From Terriglobia bacterium (GTDB taxonomy: Bacteria > Acidobacteriota > Terriglobia > UBA7540), in assembly GCA_020072655.1 (NCBI GenBank), contig JAIQGH010000024.1, forward strand, positions 1-39,198: a stretch of 39,198 nt of DNA, given 5' to 3'. The notes under the pieces were generated by a model. That model saw nothing but the letters and a program-made list of their open reading frames with translations. It ran no database searches and was not told where the DNA came from. Position numbers and translations under genes: made by a program. This document shows positions 26,107 to 33,164 of this stretch, in pieces (the stretch's first letter is position 1; every line of letters begins with the position of its first letter).

Positions 26107-27615
26107 TCACGAACAGCTTGCCGCTGCGGGCTCGAGCAGCTTGGCATCCACGGAAGGCTTGGCTACCGCCATCCGTCGCTTGAGGCGGCGGTTGATCCAC
26201 AACTCGAAAGGAAAGGCATAGAAATCGTGCTCCAATCGCCAACGCGCCGGAAGGCTGATAGAGCGTTGCAGAGCTTGGAGGAAAGGCGAAGGCTCGTAGT
26301 GGGCGATGGGCTCCCGGTCGAACGCAATGCGCAGGTAATCCCTCATCGTCTGCACGCGCGCGTGGTCTTTGCCTTGCAACCAGGGCAAGACGGTGTAGCG
26401 AGGGAAATAGTCGGACCAGCCCTCGAGCGACTTGGGCAGCTCAATACCGAGCTCCCGAACATGCTGCATGATCGGGGAGCCCGGATAAGGCGTGAAGATG
26501 TTCGTCCAAAACTCCGTGCCCGGATAACGCCGGCAAACGTCCAGGATGAAGCGGATGGTCTCGTGCCGCTCCTTTCGACCTTCGCCGGGATAGCCGAAGA
26601 TGATGTTGAAAGAGGGACGAATCCCTGCCTTCAGGCAGCGCTCGGCCGACTGGTAGATGGAATCGAAATCCTGAAATGTCTTGTTCATCAACTTCAGGAT
26701 CTTGGGCGAAGCGGAATCTACGCCCTGGCAGATCTGGTGCAGCCCGGCACGGCAAAGCAGGCGCAGGTTGTCCTCGGTCAGGCGCGCCGTGAGGTTCGTC
26801 GTGGCCTGGATACTCCAGCGGAACCGTGCGCCCACCCGTACCAAGCCCTCGGCGATGCGCACGGCACGGTCTATGTCCACCAGGAAGTTGTCGTCCACGA
26901 CCCACAGCATTTCGAGGCAGTAGCGGGTCGCCAGGTCGAAAGTTTCCTCGACGACCTGTTCAGCCGGAAGCGCGTTCCAATTGCGGCCGTACACTCCCGC
27001 GTTGGTGCAGTAAGAACAGTTGAAGGGGCAGGCCAAACTGGACGTATACATGGCCCAACGACGGCCGCAGATCCGCTCGTAGGCATCGAAATCAGCCAGT
27101 TGGTAGGCCTTCGGCGGAAGTTCCACGATGGGACGAAGAGGTCGAGGCGGCGTGAAGACCAGCGTACCATCGCGCTTGAATCCCACTCCTTGCACATCGT
27201 CGAGCGGAGCTCCTGCCTCCAGACGCTGCACGATTTCGAGCATGGCGTCTTCGCCTTGCCCGCGCACTACGACGTCCACGCAGTCAGCCTGGAGTGTCTG
27301 GTCAGGCAAAAGGGAGGGATGCCAGCCGCCCAAAATCACCGGGAACTCCGGGTTCCACACCTTGACGGCTCGCGCCACCTGCACCGTTTCCCGGATCATG
27401 GGGCCCGTCACCAGCGAGATCCCCAGGCAGAGAGCGTCCTCGACTTCCCTGAGGACCCGCCGCTTGAAATCCGGCGTAATGGTCGAATCGACGATGGCGA
27501 CGCTGTAGCCAGCCCGCAGGAGCGGGGTCGCTACCGCGAGGATGCCCAGCGGCGCAGTCGCCTCGGAGCTGGAGAATGCGGGGAAAAAGAAAACGACTTT
27601 CTTGCGGCCTTTCAA
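26107..27615 (-). CDS. B12-binding-domain radical SAM protein (copy A), first gene of the operon
   Basis: About 502 residues. The B12-binding domain has APLGILAVATPLL, VILGGWHPSLLP and VVVRGQGEDAMLEIV. The radical SAM site is Cys196-x3-Cys200-x2-Cys203 in LACPFNCSYC, then WVVDDNFL and QGVDSASPKILKLM. The end FYAFPFELWINRRLKRR matches the tail of copy D. There is no ATG at the 5' end: a TTG at 27613-27615 with AAGGGGC upstream is the likely start, and the frame stays open to a second TTG at 27669. In the 120 bases further upstream the minus strand has TTGACA (27719-27724), a possible -35 box without a clear -10. As first gene, its promoter would serve the whole operon. Confidence 0.84.
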   Translation of the reverse strand: MKGRKKVVFFFPAFSSSEATAPLGILAVATPLLRAGYSVAIVDSTITPDFKRRVLREVEDALCLGISLVTGPMIRETVQVARAVKVWNPEFPVILGGWHPSLLPDQTLQADCVDVVVRGQGEDAMLEIVQRLEAGAPLDDVQGVGFKRDGTLVFTPPRPLRPIVELPPKAYQLADFDAYERICGRRWAMYTSSLACPFNCSYCTNAGVYGRNWNALPAEQVVEETFDLATRYCLEMLWVVDDNFLVDIDRAVRIAEGLVRVGARFRWSIQATTNLTARLTEDNLRLLCRAGLHQICQGVDSASPKILKLMNKTFQDFDSIYQSAERCLKAGIRPSFNIIFGYPGEGRKERHETIRFILDVCRRYPGTEFWTNIFTPYPGSPIMQHVRELGIELPKSLEGWSDYFPRYTVLPWLQGKDHARVQTMRDYLRIAFDREPIAHYEPSPFLQALQRSISLPARWRLEHDFYAFPFELWINRRLKRRMAVAKPSVDAKLLEPAAASCS

Positions 27616-27791
27616 GTTAGCCCCTTCGGTTTTTGATCTGCCGAGCCCTTGCAGATGGCAAGATAGCAAGTCGCGAATTGGCGAGTGTCACAGGCCAATC
27701 CGGCGGGTGCAAAAAAATTGTCAAGGGAGCTGGATGCCGGGACGGCATCGCCGCAAATTGCACAAAGGCTGCGCGCTGCTAGGGGGGCTGC

Positions 27792-29360
27792 TTATAGCGT
27801 CTTGAGAAACGCGATGAGGGCTTTGCGCTCCGCCTCTGACAAATCCAGGCCGAACGGATGTCCTGGGACGGCACCGCGCGTCGTCCCGGAGCCGCGGAAG
27901 CCGGTGGGGACGTAATCGTCGCGGACCCGGCGCGGGTCAAACCAATCTTCCAAGGTCTCCACGGAGCCGCTGTGGCCGAACGGTCCACGGAGCCAAACCC
28001 CGCGCAAGGAAGGCACCTTGTAGTAGCCGGTTCCTTCGCGAGTTTTCAAGGCCAGCCCGGGATCCGTTCCGACATCGATGGGAAGGATGTCGAACCGCTT
28101 GAGATCATCGTCCGGGGGGTGAAAGCCCGAGACCGGGGTCAGCTTGTTGTTGGTGTAGAGCGGCGGCGTGTGGCACATGCCGCAGCCTTCCCGCTCGAAG
28201 GTCTTCTTGCCCCGCGCTGCGAGAGCGTTATAAGGGTTCGGATTCGTCGGGGGTTGAAGTGAGTACAAGTAGAGAGCCAGCGCATAGAGCTCGGCATCGC
28301 TATAGCGGAGTTGCGTCGCAGGATCCGGCAGCGGGTCGAGCGTCCGAAAATCCAAGTATTGGTCAAGACGTAGGCCACCCTGAACGAGTGCCGCGTAACG
28401 CATCACGTCTCCAATGGAGCGGTTGCGAACCAAGCCGGTATGATCGAAATATCGAATGTCGCGCAGCCCGAACAGGCTGGGGATCTGGGGAGGAAAGAGG
28501 AGGCTGGTGTTGACCCGCGCCGCCACACCGGGAGGAATGGCGTCATGGGCGGCGGCAATTTCTTCCAACGACAGATGCTCGACCGCCCGATTGGGGTCCG
28601 GCAGAAGCCACGGAACACGGAAAGCCAGACTTCGCTCCTTGCGCGCGTCCTGCAAAAGCTGGAGCGGGTCGGGCGCGTGGGCCGCGAAACGTCGCAAGGC
28701 ATAGGCGGCTGCCCGGTCGTAGGGCAGGTTCCCCTGCGCTCCCTTGACGGTCGTTCCCTCCGGAAGGACCCGTGCATGGCAGGTCGCACAGGAGCCGGAC
28801 CCGAGCTCGACCTTGCCTTTTTCCCGGATCACGTAGCGGACGAACGGCAGGCTACCGTCGCGGGCGACGGGTACCCTCAGCTCGTTGTACCAGGCCGGAT
28901 TCCGCACATCCGACATGTTGATGAAAAGTTCGCTGTCGAAAGTGATGGGCGAGTCGAACACAACTTCGCCGGCTCGAATCCATTCCGCTTCGGATTTAAG
29001 CTGTGCGGGGTCGAAGGCAAGCTGCGGCTCCTGCTGCCGGAGCCATTCCATATACCCGCGTGGCTCCCGGTCCGGACGGAAGACGCGATAGCTTTTGTAT
29101 ATTACGCGAGCAGGTATTCGATAGTAGTACTCGGACGATCCATGCTTCGGCGACGCCGCAGCGTTGGCGAGTGGTACTTCTAAGGAGGCCAGTGACTCAT
29201 CATCCCAAGTCCTGGGAATCGCAACGGACCCTTCCCGCGCTGGCACGGTTGGCGCGCGTCCGGCGGCGGTGGCAAGAATCAGCCCGCACCCCAAAACGGA
29301 TGCCAAACCAGCCAGGGACGAACGGACGGTTCCTCTTCTCACATTCCGACGCCCTTCCAT
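27792..29360 (-). CDS. di-haem c-type cytochrome, cytochrome c peroxidase/MauG-like
   Basis: An exported c-type cytochrome of about 522 residues. From ATG 29360 there is a signal or anchor segment (LAGLASVLGCGLILATAAG), then two haem c sites: SCATCH at residues 191-195 and GCGMCH at about 393-397. The C-terminal part (KVPSLRGVWLRGPFGHSG, VETLEDWFDPRR, FGLDLSEAERKALIAFLKTL) matches the di-haem peroxidase/MauG superfamily. The N-terminal 180 residues before the first haem are longer than in classical CcpA and I do not recognise them. The frame continues upstream to 29429, overlapping the O-antigen ligase end, but the inner ATG makes a better signal peptide. Its partner and substrate are unknown. 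Confidence 0.8.
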   Translation of the reverse strand: MEGRRNVRRGTVRSSLAGLASVLGCGLILATAAGRAPTVPAREGSVAIPRTWDDESLASLEVPLANAAASPKHGSSEYYYRIPARVIYKSYRVFRPDREPRGYMEWLRQQEPQLAFDPAQLKSEAEWIRAGEVVFDSPITFDSELFINMSDVRNPAWYNELRVPVARDGSLPFVRYVIREKGKVELGSGSCATCHARVLPEGTTVKGAQGNLPYDRAAAYALRRFAAHAPDPLQLLQDARKERSLAFRVPWLLPDPNRAVEHLSLEEIAAAHDAIPPGVAARVNTSLLFPPQIPSLFGLRDIRYFDHTGLVRNRSIGDVMRYAALVQGGLRLDQYLDFRTLDPLPDPATQLRYSDAELYALALYLYSLQPPTNPNPYNALAARGKKTFEREGCGMCHTPPLYTNNKLTPVSGFHPPDDDLKRFDILPIDVGTDPGLALKTREGTGYYKVPSLRGVWLRGPFGHSGSVETLEDWFDPRRVRDDYVPTGFRGSGTTRGAVPGHPFGLDLSEAERKALIAFLKTL

Positions 29361-29425
29361 TTTCCTTCGTCGTACCGCCCCTTCGACGTCTGGGCGGCCA
29401 AGGGATGGTGACGGGGGGTAATGAC

Positions 29426-30820
29426 TCATTTTGGCTTTGGAGCGCCGGGCTTTAGCCCGGCAGCATCCCCCAATACCGACCTGCCCGCCCCGGCTCGGTC
29501 CGTTGCGGCCAGACGGGCCGGACCTCGCACCGGGAACGGGCCGGGGAAGATCGCCGCTACTTGCGCGGGCGGAGAAAAAAGCGACAGGGGAGGAAGAACA
29601 CTAAAGGCAAGCAGAATCAAGCCCAGCGAGTGGCCGTAGGTATAATCGAAAAACCCGGCCAGGAGGAAACCGGAAAGACCAAGCAGGGCCGCGAGCGATG
29701 CGAATCGGGCTTCCCGCGCCGTGGCGGTGAGGAGCGCCCGCCTGAGGTCCAACAGCAAAACTCCACAAAAAGCCAGCGCCGCCAAAGTAGTCGGCACCCC
29801 GAACTCCGCGGCAATCTCAACGAGATTGTTGTGCAGGTGGCCGTGGTAGGCGGGCACAGGGTCGCCGGCAGAGAGATATGCGGGATAGAGTTTCTCAATC
29901 CGACCCGGGCCGACGCCTGTCAGGGAGTGCTGCTTGATCATTTTCCAGCCCACGCGGAGCATCTGAACGCGCTCGAGGTTGGAATAGTAGTCGGGAGAGA
30001 GGGACTGGCGAAGACGGGTGCGGATTGCTCCTGGGGCCAGGAGGAATACTGTGACGACAAATGCCGGAAGCAACCAGAGCCATCGTGAGCGCCGCCAAGC
30101 GAGCACCGCTGCCCCGAGGAACAGTGATGCCAGCCAGACGGTTCGCGTAAGGCTAAGCAAGATGGCAAGCCCGTTAAGGGCCAGCACTGGCCACCAGCGC
30201 CTCCTCAGTTCAGGATAGAAGCTCCAAAAGCTCAGCAAGCCCGCTACGATCAGAATTTCTACGGTCCCGAACACCATCCAATGGTTGAGAAGTCCGCCGG
30301 TTCGAAGGTACAGGCCGACATCACCGCCGGCCGCAATTTCCCGCCGGTAATAGAAGCACCGGGAGATGAAGTCGCCGATCAGGAATAGGGAACCAAGTGT
30401 CGAGGCGATAAAGGCTCCTTTCCAGGCAAGCCTTACCGAGGACTGCTTCTGGAAGGCGGGCATTACGAAGAAGAGGCACCCCACGAGCGCCAGGTGGCGC
30501 ATCTCCCCTTTACCCGCCGTAGGCTCGGGGGAAAGGCAGCACGAAAGCAAGGCCAGCCCCGCCCAGGCCAACCAGAACCAGAAAACCCGAGGAAGAAGGA
30601 TCTGTGCCCGCCCCCTTGCGCAGCCCACAATTCTGGCCAGCAAAGCAATCGCCAGGAAGAATTCGGCCACGGCAATGGAGAGAGGAACGCACCAGATTGC
30701 CAGCGTCAGGACCGCAGTATCGACCGACTGCTCGCGCAGCGCGGCGAAGACCACCCTCCCTATGGGGGTTACTGCGGCCCTTTCCGCCGGAATTTCGGCA
30801 TGGACAATCGAACTTGCCAT
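29426..30820 (-). CDS. O-antigen ligase/polymerase-like membrane protein (Wzy_C/WaaL family)
   Basis: About 464 residues with ten or more hydrophobic segments from LTLAIWCVPLSIAVAEFFLA to LILLAFSVLPPLSLF. The signature periplasmic loop is present near AYHGHLHNNLVEIAAEFGVP (His-x5-E-x-G pattern of the Wzy_C domain), preceded by MIKQHSLTGVGPGRIEKLYP. Such proteins join or polymerise lipid-linked polysaccharide repeat units at the inner membrane. ATG 30820 is used, since the frame upstream to 30961 lies in the neighbouring barrel gene and has no hydrophobic start; no clear Shine-Dalgarno is visible. The last dozen codons run through a GCCGGGC hairpin repeat, so the native end may have been altered by repeat insertion. 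Confidence 0.82.
   Translation of the reverse strand: MASSIVHAEIPAERAAVTPIGRVVFAALREQSVDTAVLTLAIWCVPLSIAVAEFFLAIALLARIVGCARGRAQILLPRVFWFWLAWAGLALLSCCLSPEPTAGKGEMRHLALVGCLFFVMPAFQKQSSVRLAWKGAFIASTLGSLFLIGDFISRCFYYRREIAAGGDVGLYLRTGGLLNHWMVFGTVEILIVAGLLSFWSFYPELRRRWWPVLALNGLAILLSLTRTVWLASLFLGAAVLAWRRSRWLWLLPAFVVTVFLLAPGAIRTRLRQSLSPDYYSNLERVQMLRVGWKMIKQHSLTGVGPGRIEKLYPAYLSAGDPVPAYHGHLHNNLVEIAAEFGVPTTLAALAFCGVLLLDLRRALLTATAREARFASLAALLGLSGFLLAGFFDYTYGHSLGLILLAFSVLPPLSLFSPPAQVAAIFPGPFPVRGPARLAATDRAGAGRSVLGDAAGLKPGAPKPK
29444..29461. repeat. GCCGGGC-TTTA-GCCCGGC hairpin repeat
   Basis: A perfect seven-base stem with a four-base loop inside the last codons of the O-antigen ligase gene and just upstream of the cytochrome gene. 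The surrounding AGCGCCGGGC..GCCCGGCA also occurs in the larger repeat at 34916-34984, so both seem to belong to one interspersed family. No T-run follows on either strand, so it is not a typical terminator. Confidence 0.6.
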
Positions 30821-30827
30821 GTGAAGG

Positions 30828-32054
30828 TTAATAAACCTGCCTTGTGAGATCGAAGCCCACGAACAGCCCTCCGGGGGTATCGCCGGTGGGATCCCCGACG
30901 AGTGCTGCGCGCGTGGCCGCGCGCTGTGAAACCGTCGTCCCTGGACTGGTCGTGAAGCCAAAGGTAAAAGCGTGTCTCCAGATCTTCTTCTGAATCCCGA
31001 ACGAATAGGCAGGACGATGAATTCCCAGCTCCGGGCCGTTGACGAGAGTGGGAATGACCTCGGCCACCAGGGCTACCGTCGGGCGGATGTCCAGAGATCC
31101 TCCGACCCCCAACGCGAAGGTATTGAATCCCGGAAGATTGGGCCACGGGTCTTCGATCACGCGCTGCGGCGGCACGAGGGGACGGTTTTGCACGGAAAAG
31201 GTCGGCACGATGTAGATTTGCGCCCGACCCGTGAGGCTGCGCGAGAAGATTCCTTCAAAGTCCCCCGTAAAGTTCTTCGAGAAGTCGTTCTGGCCCTCCA
31301 CGGAAACGCGGACCTCGGCGTTGAAGGGGCCCCCGTCGTGTTCATCCAGCAGGTGGTAGCCGGCGGTGAACTGAATGGGGCGTCCGATGACACTGGGCGA
31401 GCGATAAACGCCCACCGAGAGGTCCTTCGTGACTCCGTAACGGAAACCGAAAGAGGAGATGGAGAAGTCGTCAAGCCCCAGCAGGACGTGGCCTCGGGCC
31501 TTGCCTTCGAACGCGGGGTTGAACGCGAACCGGTGGTTGAAATTGATGTAGAAGCCGTGCCGGTTTAGCCGGCGGCCCGTGGGCAAGCTGAACACGAAGT
31601 CGTCTCCCGGCTCATAAACTCCGGGCTTGGTCTTCTGCTCGGGGGGTGGCGTGGGCGGGCCCGCCTGGGCTTTTTGAGCAGGGTCGGCTGAAAGTTTCTT
31701 TGCGCCCGCAGGGGCGTCCTGCGAGCCGGTCACTTCGCGCACGGTCTGCGTGGCAAGATCGAGCAGGTACTTTTTCCCGTTCCGCTCGATGATTACCGAG
31801 GAACTCGATCCCTCGACGAAGCTGACGCCCAACGCCGTCGGGTCAGCAGCGGCAAGCTGCGGACCCTGCGCCACACGCGGAGGGGTCGCCGGCGAGCTGG
31901 CGGCCTTCCCATCGGGTGGAGTTGACCAACCTTGTACGGGCCCGACGCCCATTACGAGCGCTAAACTCACCAACATATGTCCCGCCGCATGGCGAGAGCA
32001 CTTTGGGCGCGCTGAGTGCCCAGCAATTTGAGGTTCCATGGTTACGCGATCCAT
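30828..32054 (-). CDS. outer-membrane beta-barrel protein, DUF5777-like
   Basis: About 408 residues from ATG 32054, which has GGGAGAGTG upstream. Although the frame extends to 32237, only the inner start gives a signal peptide (MLVSLALVMGVGPVQG). After an Ala/Pro-rich region with NGKKYLLDLATQTVREV, the second half is made of beta strands (FYINFNHRFAFN, FGFRYGVTKDLSVGVYRS, AGYHLLDEHDGG) resembling the DUF5777 barrel. The phrase VGVYRSPSVIGRP and repeated G-x-x-[YF]-G-V-T strands support it. It is divergent from the response regulator, and a direct-repeat operator lies between them, so this may be a target gene. Function in the outer membrane is unknown; neighbouring polysaccharide genes suggest envelope work. 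Confidence 0.65.
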   Translation of the reverse strand: MDRVTMEPQIAGHSARPKCSRHAAGHMLVSLALVMGVGPVQGWSTPPDGKAASSPATPPRVAQGPQLAAADPTALGVSFVEGSSSSVIIERNGKKYLLDLATQTVREVTGSQDAPAGAKKLSADPAQKAQAGPPTPPPEQKTKPGVYEPGDDFVFSLPTGRRLNRHGFYINFNHRFAFNPAFEGKARGHVLLGLDDFSISSFGFRYGVTKDLSVGVYRSPSVIGRPIQFTAGYHLLDEHDGGPFNAEVRVSVEGQNDFSKNFTGDFEGIFSRSLTGRAQIYIVPTFSVQNRPLVPPQRVIEDPWPNLPGFNTFALGVGGSLDIRPTVALVAEVIPTLVNGPELGIHRPAYSFGIQKKIWRHAFTFGFTTSPGTTVSQRAATRAALVGDPTGDTPGGLFVGFDLTRQVY

Positions 32055-32121
32055 TTTCACTCTCCCTTCATTACTCGGATACCATGGCGGAGAGGGCGCA
32101 CGGGTCAGCGCACTGTAGTGA

Positions 32122-32143
32122 ATTTGTAAAGGATTTGTTAGAC
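32122..32143. promoter_or_regulatory. 11-base direct repeat, candidate OmpR/PhoB-type operator
   Basis: ATTTGTAAAGG followed directly by ATTTGTTAGAC: two 11-base half-sites in tandem, the spacing preferred by OmpR/PhoB-family regulators. It lies between the divergent barrel gene (start 32054) and the response regulator gene (start 32246). The first half-site recurs inverted at about 35026-35036. Autoregulation by the adjacent regulator is the simplest reading, but this is inference. Confidence 0.4.
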
Positions 32144-32245
32144 TAATAAGTGCATCAGGAAAAGTGCGACGGGGCTGTGGGTGGAGTGGGGGCCCGCGTC
32201 CCTCACACGAGTATCTCCAGGGCCACCTGAGCGGCAAAGATAACT

Positions 32246-32926
32246 GTGTTGAAAGTCCTCGTCATTGAAGACGATCGAAAGCTCCATAAGGTCTTCGAGC
32301 GGGTCCTCGCCAGCGAGGACTTTGCGGTGGAGTTTGCCACGGACGGAGCCGCCGGCCTGGCAGCCTTCCGCGCTGCTCCGCCGGTCCTGGTGATTCTCGA
32401 CTTGAAGCTGCCAAAACTTTCGGGCCGCGAGGTGTGTCGGGAAATCAGACGCGAATCTCCAAGCGTCCCCATCATCGTCGTGAGCGCGACCGCCGAGGAA
32501 CTCGATAAGGTCCTTCTGCTCGAGCTGGGCGCCGACGACTACGTAACGAAGCCCTTCAGCCCCAAAGAATTGCTGGCTCGCGTGCGTGCCGTGTTGCGGC
32601 GGACACAGCCCGCATCGAAGGTCATCGACAAATATGCTTTCGACGATGTGGCGATCGACTTCGCCAAAATGGAGCTCACGCGCAACGGCCGGTCCGTTCC
32701 CATGACCCCGCAAGAGTTCAAAATCGTCAAGTACTTCGCCCAGAATCCCGAGCGGGTCATCTCCCGGGATGAGCTCCTGAATGAAGTGTGGGGATATAAC
32801 TGCTATCCCTCCACGCGCACCGTGGACAATCACATCTTGAAGCTGCGACAGAAGCTCGAGAAAGAACCCATGAATCCCGTGCATTTTCGAACCGTCCACG
32901 GGGCCGGTTACAAGTTCGTCCCTTAA
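32246..32926 (+). CDS. OmpR/PhoB-family response regulator, GTG start
   Basis: A 226-residue two-component regulator. The receiver (1-118) has the acidic pair in VIEDD, phospho-acceptor Asp52 in VILDLKLP and Lys102 in DDYVTKPFSP. The winged-helix DNA-binding domain (130-226) shows LTRNGRSVPMTPQEFKIVKY, STRTVDNHILKLRQKLE and FRTVHGAGYKFVP. Start is GTG 32246, beginning GTG-TTG-AAA with no strong ribosome site. It is followed, after a repeat-filled gap, by a histidine kinase on the same strand, its likely partner. Neither the signal nor the targets are known; direct repeats upstream fit its own DNA-binding class. Confidence 0.92.
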   Translation: MLKVLVIEDDRKLHKVFERVLASEDFAVEFATDGAAGLAAFRAAPPVLVILDLKLPKLSGREVCREIRRESPSVPIIVVSATAEELDKVLLLELGADDYVTKPFSPKELLARVRAVLRRTQPASKVIDKYAFDDVAIDFAKMELTRNGRSVPMTPQEFKIVKYFAQNPERVISRDELLNEVWGYNCYPSTRTVDNHILKLRQKLEKEPMNPVHFRTVHGAGYKFVP

Positions 32927-32940
32927 AGGGCATCATCACA

Positions 32941-33068
32941 CAGGTTGCTGAAAAACACTCCGGAACGCTGTCATTCCGAGCGGAGCGAGGAATCTCGCTC
33001 TGAAAAAAGGGGGGTTGCGAGATTCCTCGTCGTCCCGATGAAGTGCATCGGGACTCCTCGGAATGACA
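32941..33068. repeat. interspersed inverted repeat of the CATTCCGAG..GAATC type
   Basis: Outer arms TGTCATTCCGAG (32969-32980) and CTCGGAATGACA (33057-33068) are perfect inverses. Nested inside are CGAGGAATCTCGC (32986-32998) and GCGAGATTCCTCG (33017-33029), and a third small hairpin CCCGATG/CATCGGG (about 33034-33052). It is preceded by CAGGTTGCTGAAAAAC at 32941, which I recognise as often flanking such elements. This is a MITE/REP-like element common in Acidobacteriota and some other bacteria. It sits between the response regulator and histidine kinase genes, where transcripts could fold into a long hairpin and change the balance of the two proteins. Confidence 0.75.
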
Positions 33069-33164
33069 TGCTGATCGAGTCCCTCAGCGACCTGTCAGGG
33101 GCGTTGAATGCGGCAGTGGCGCGCCAACCCGCGGATGGGGGTGGCGCCCCGGAGATAAGCCTCG

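Noticed and set aside
26227-27636. 469-codon open frame on the plus strand
   Set aside because: It is fully antisense to B12 radical SAM copy A, whose Cys motif and domains are unambiguous. The plus-strand translation has no hydrophobic pattern or domain.
29444-29461. Rho-independent terminator
   Set aside because: The stem is strong, but no run of T follows on either strand and it lies inside coding sequence.
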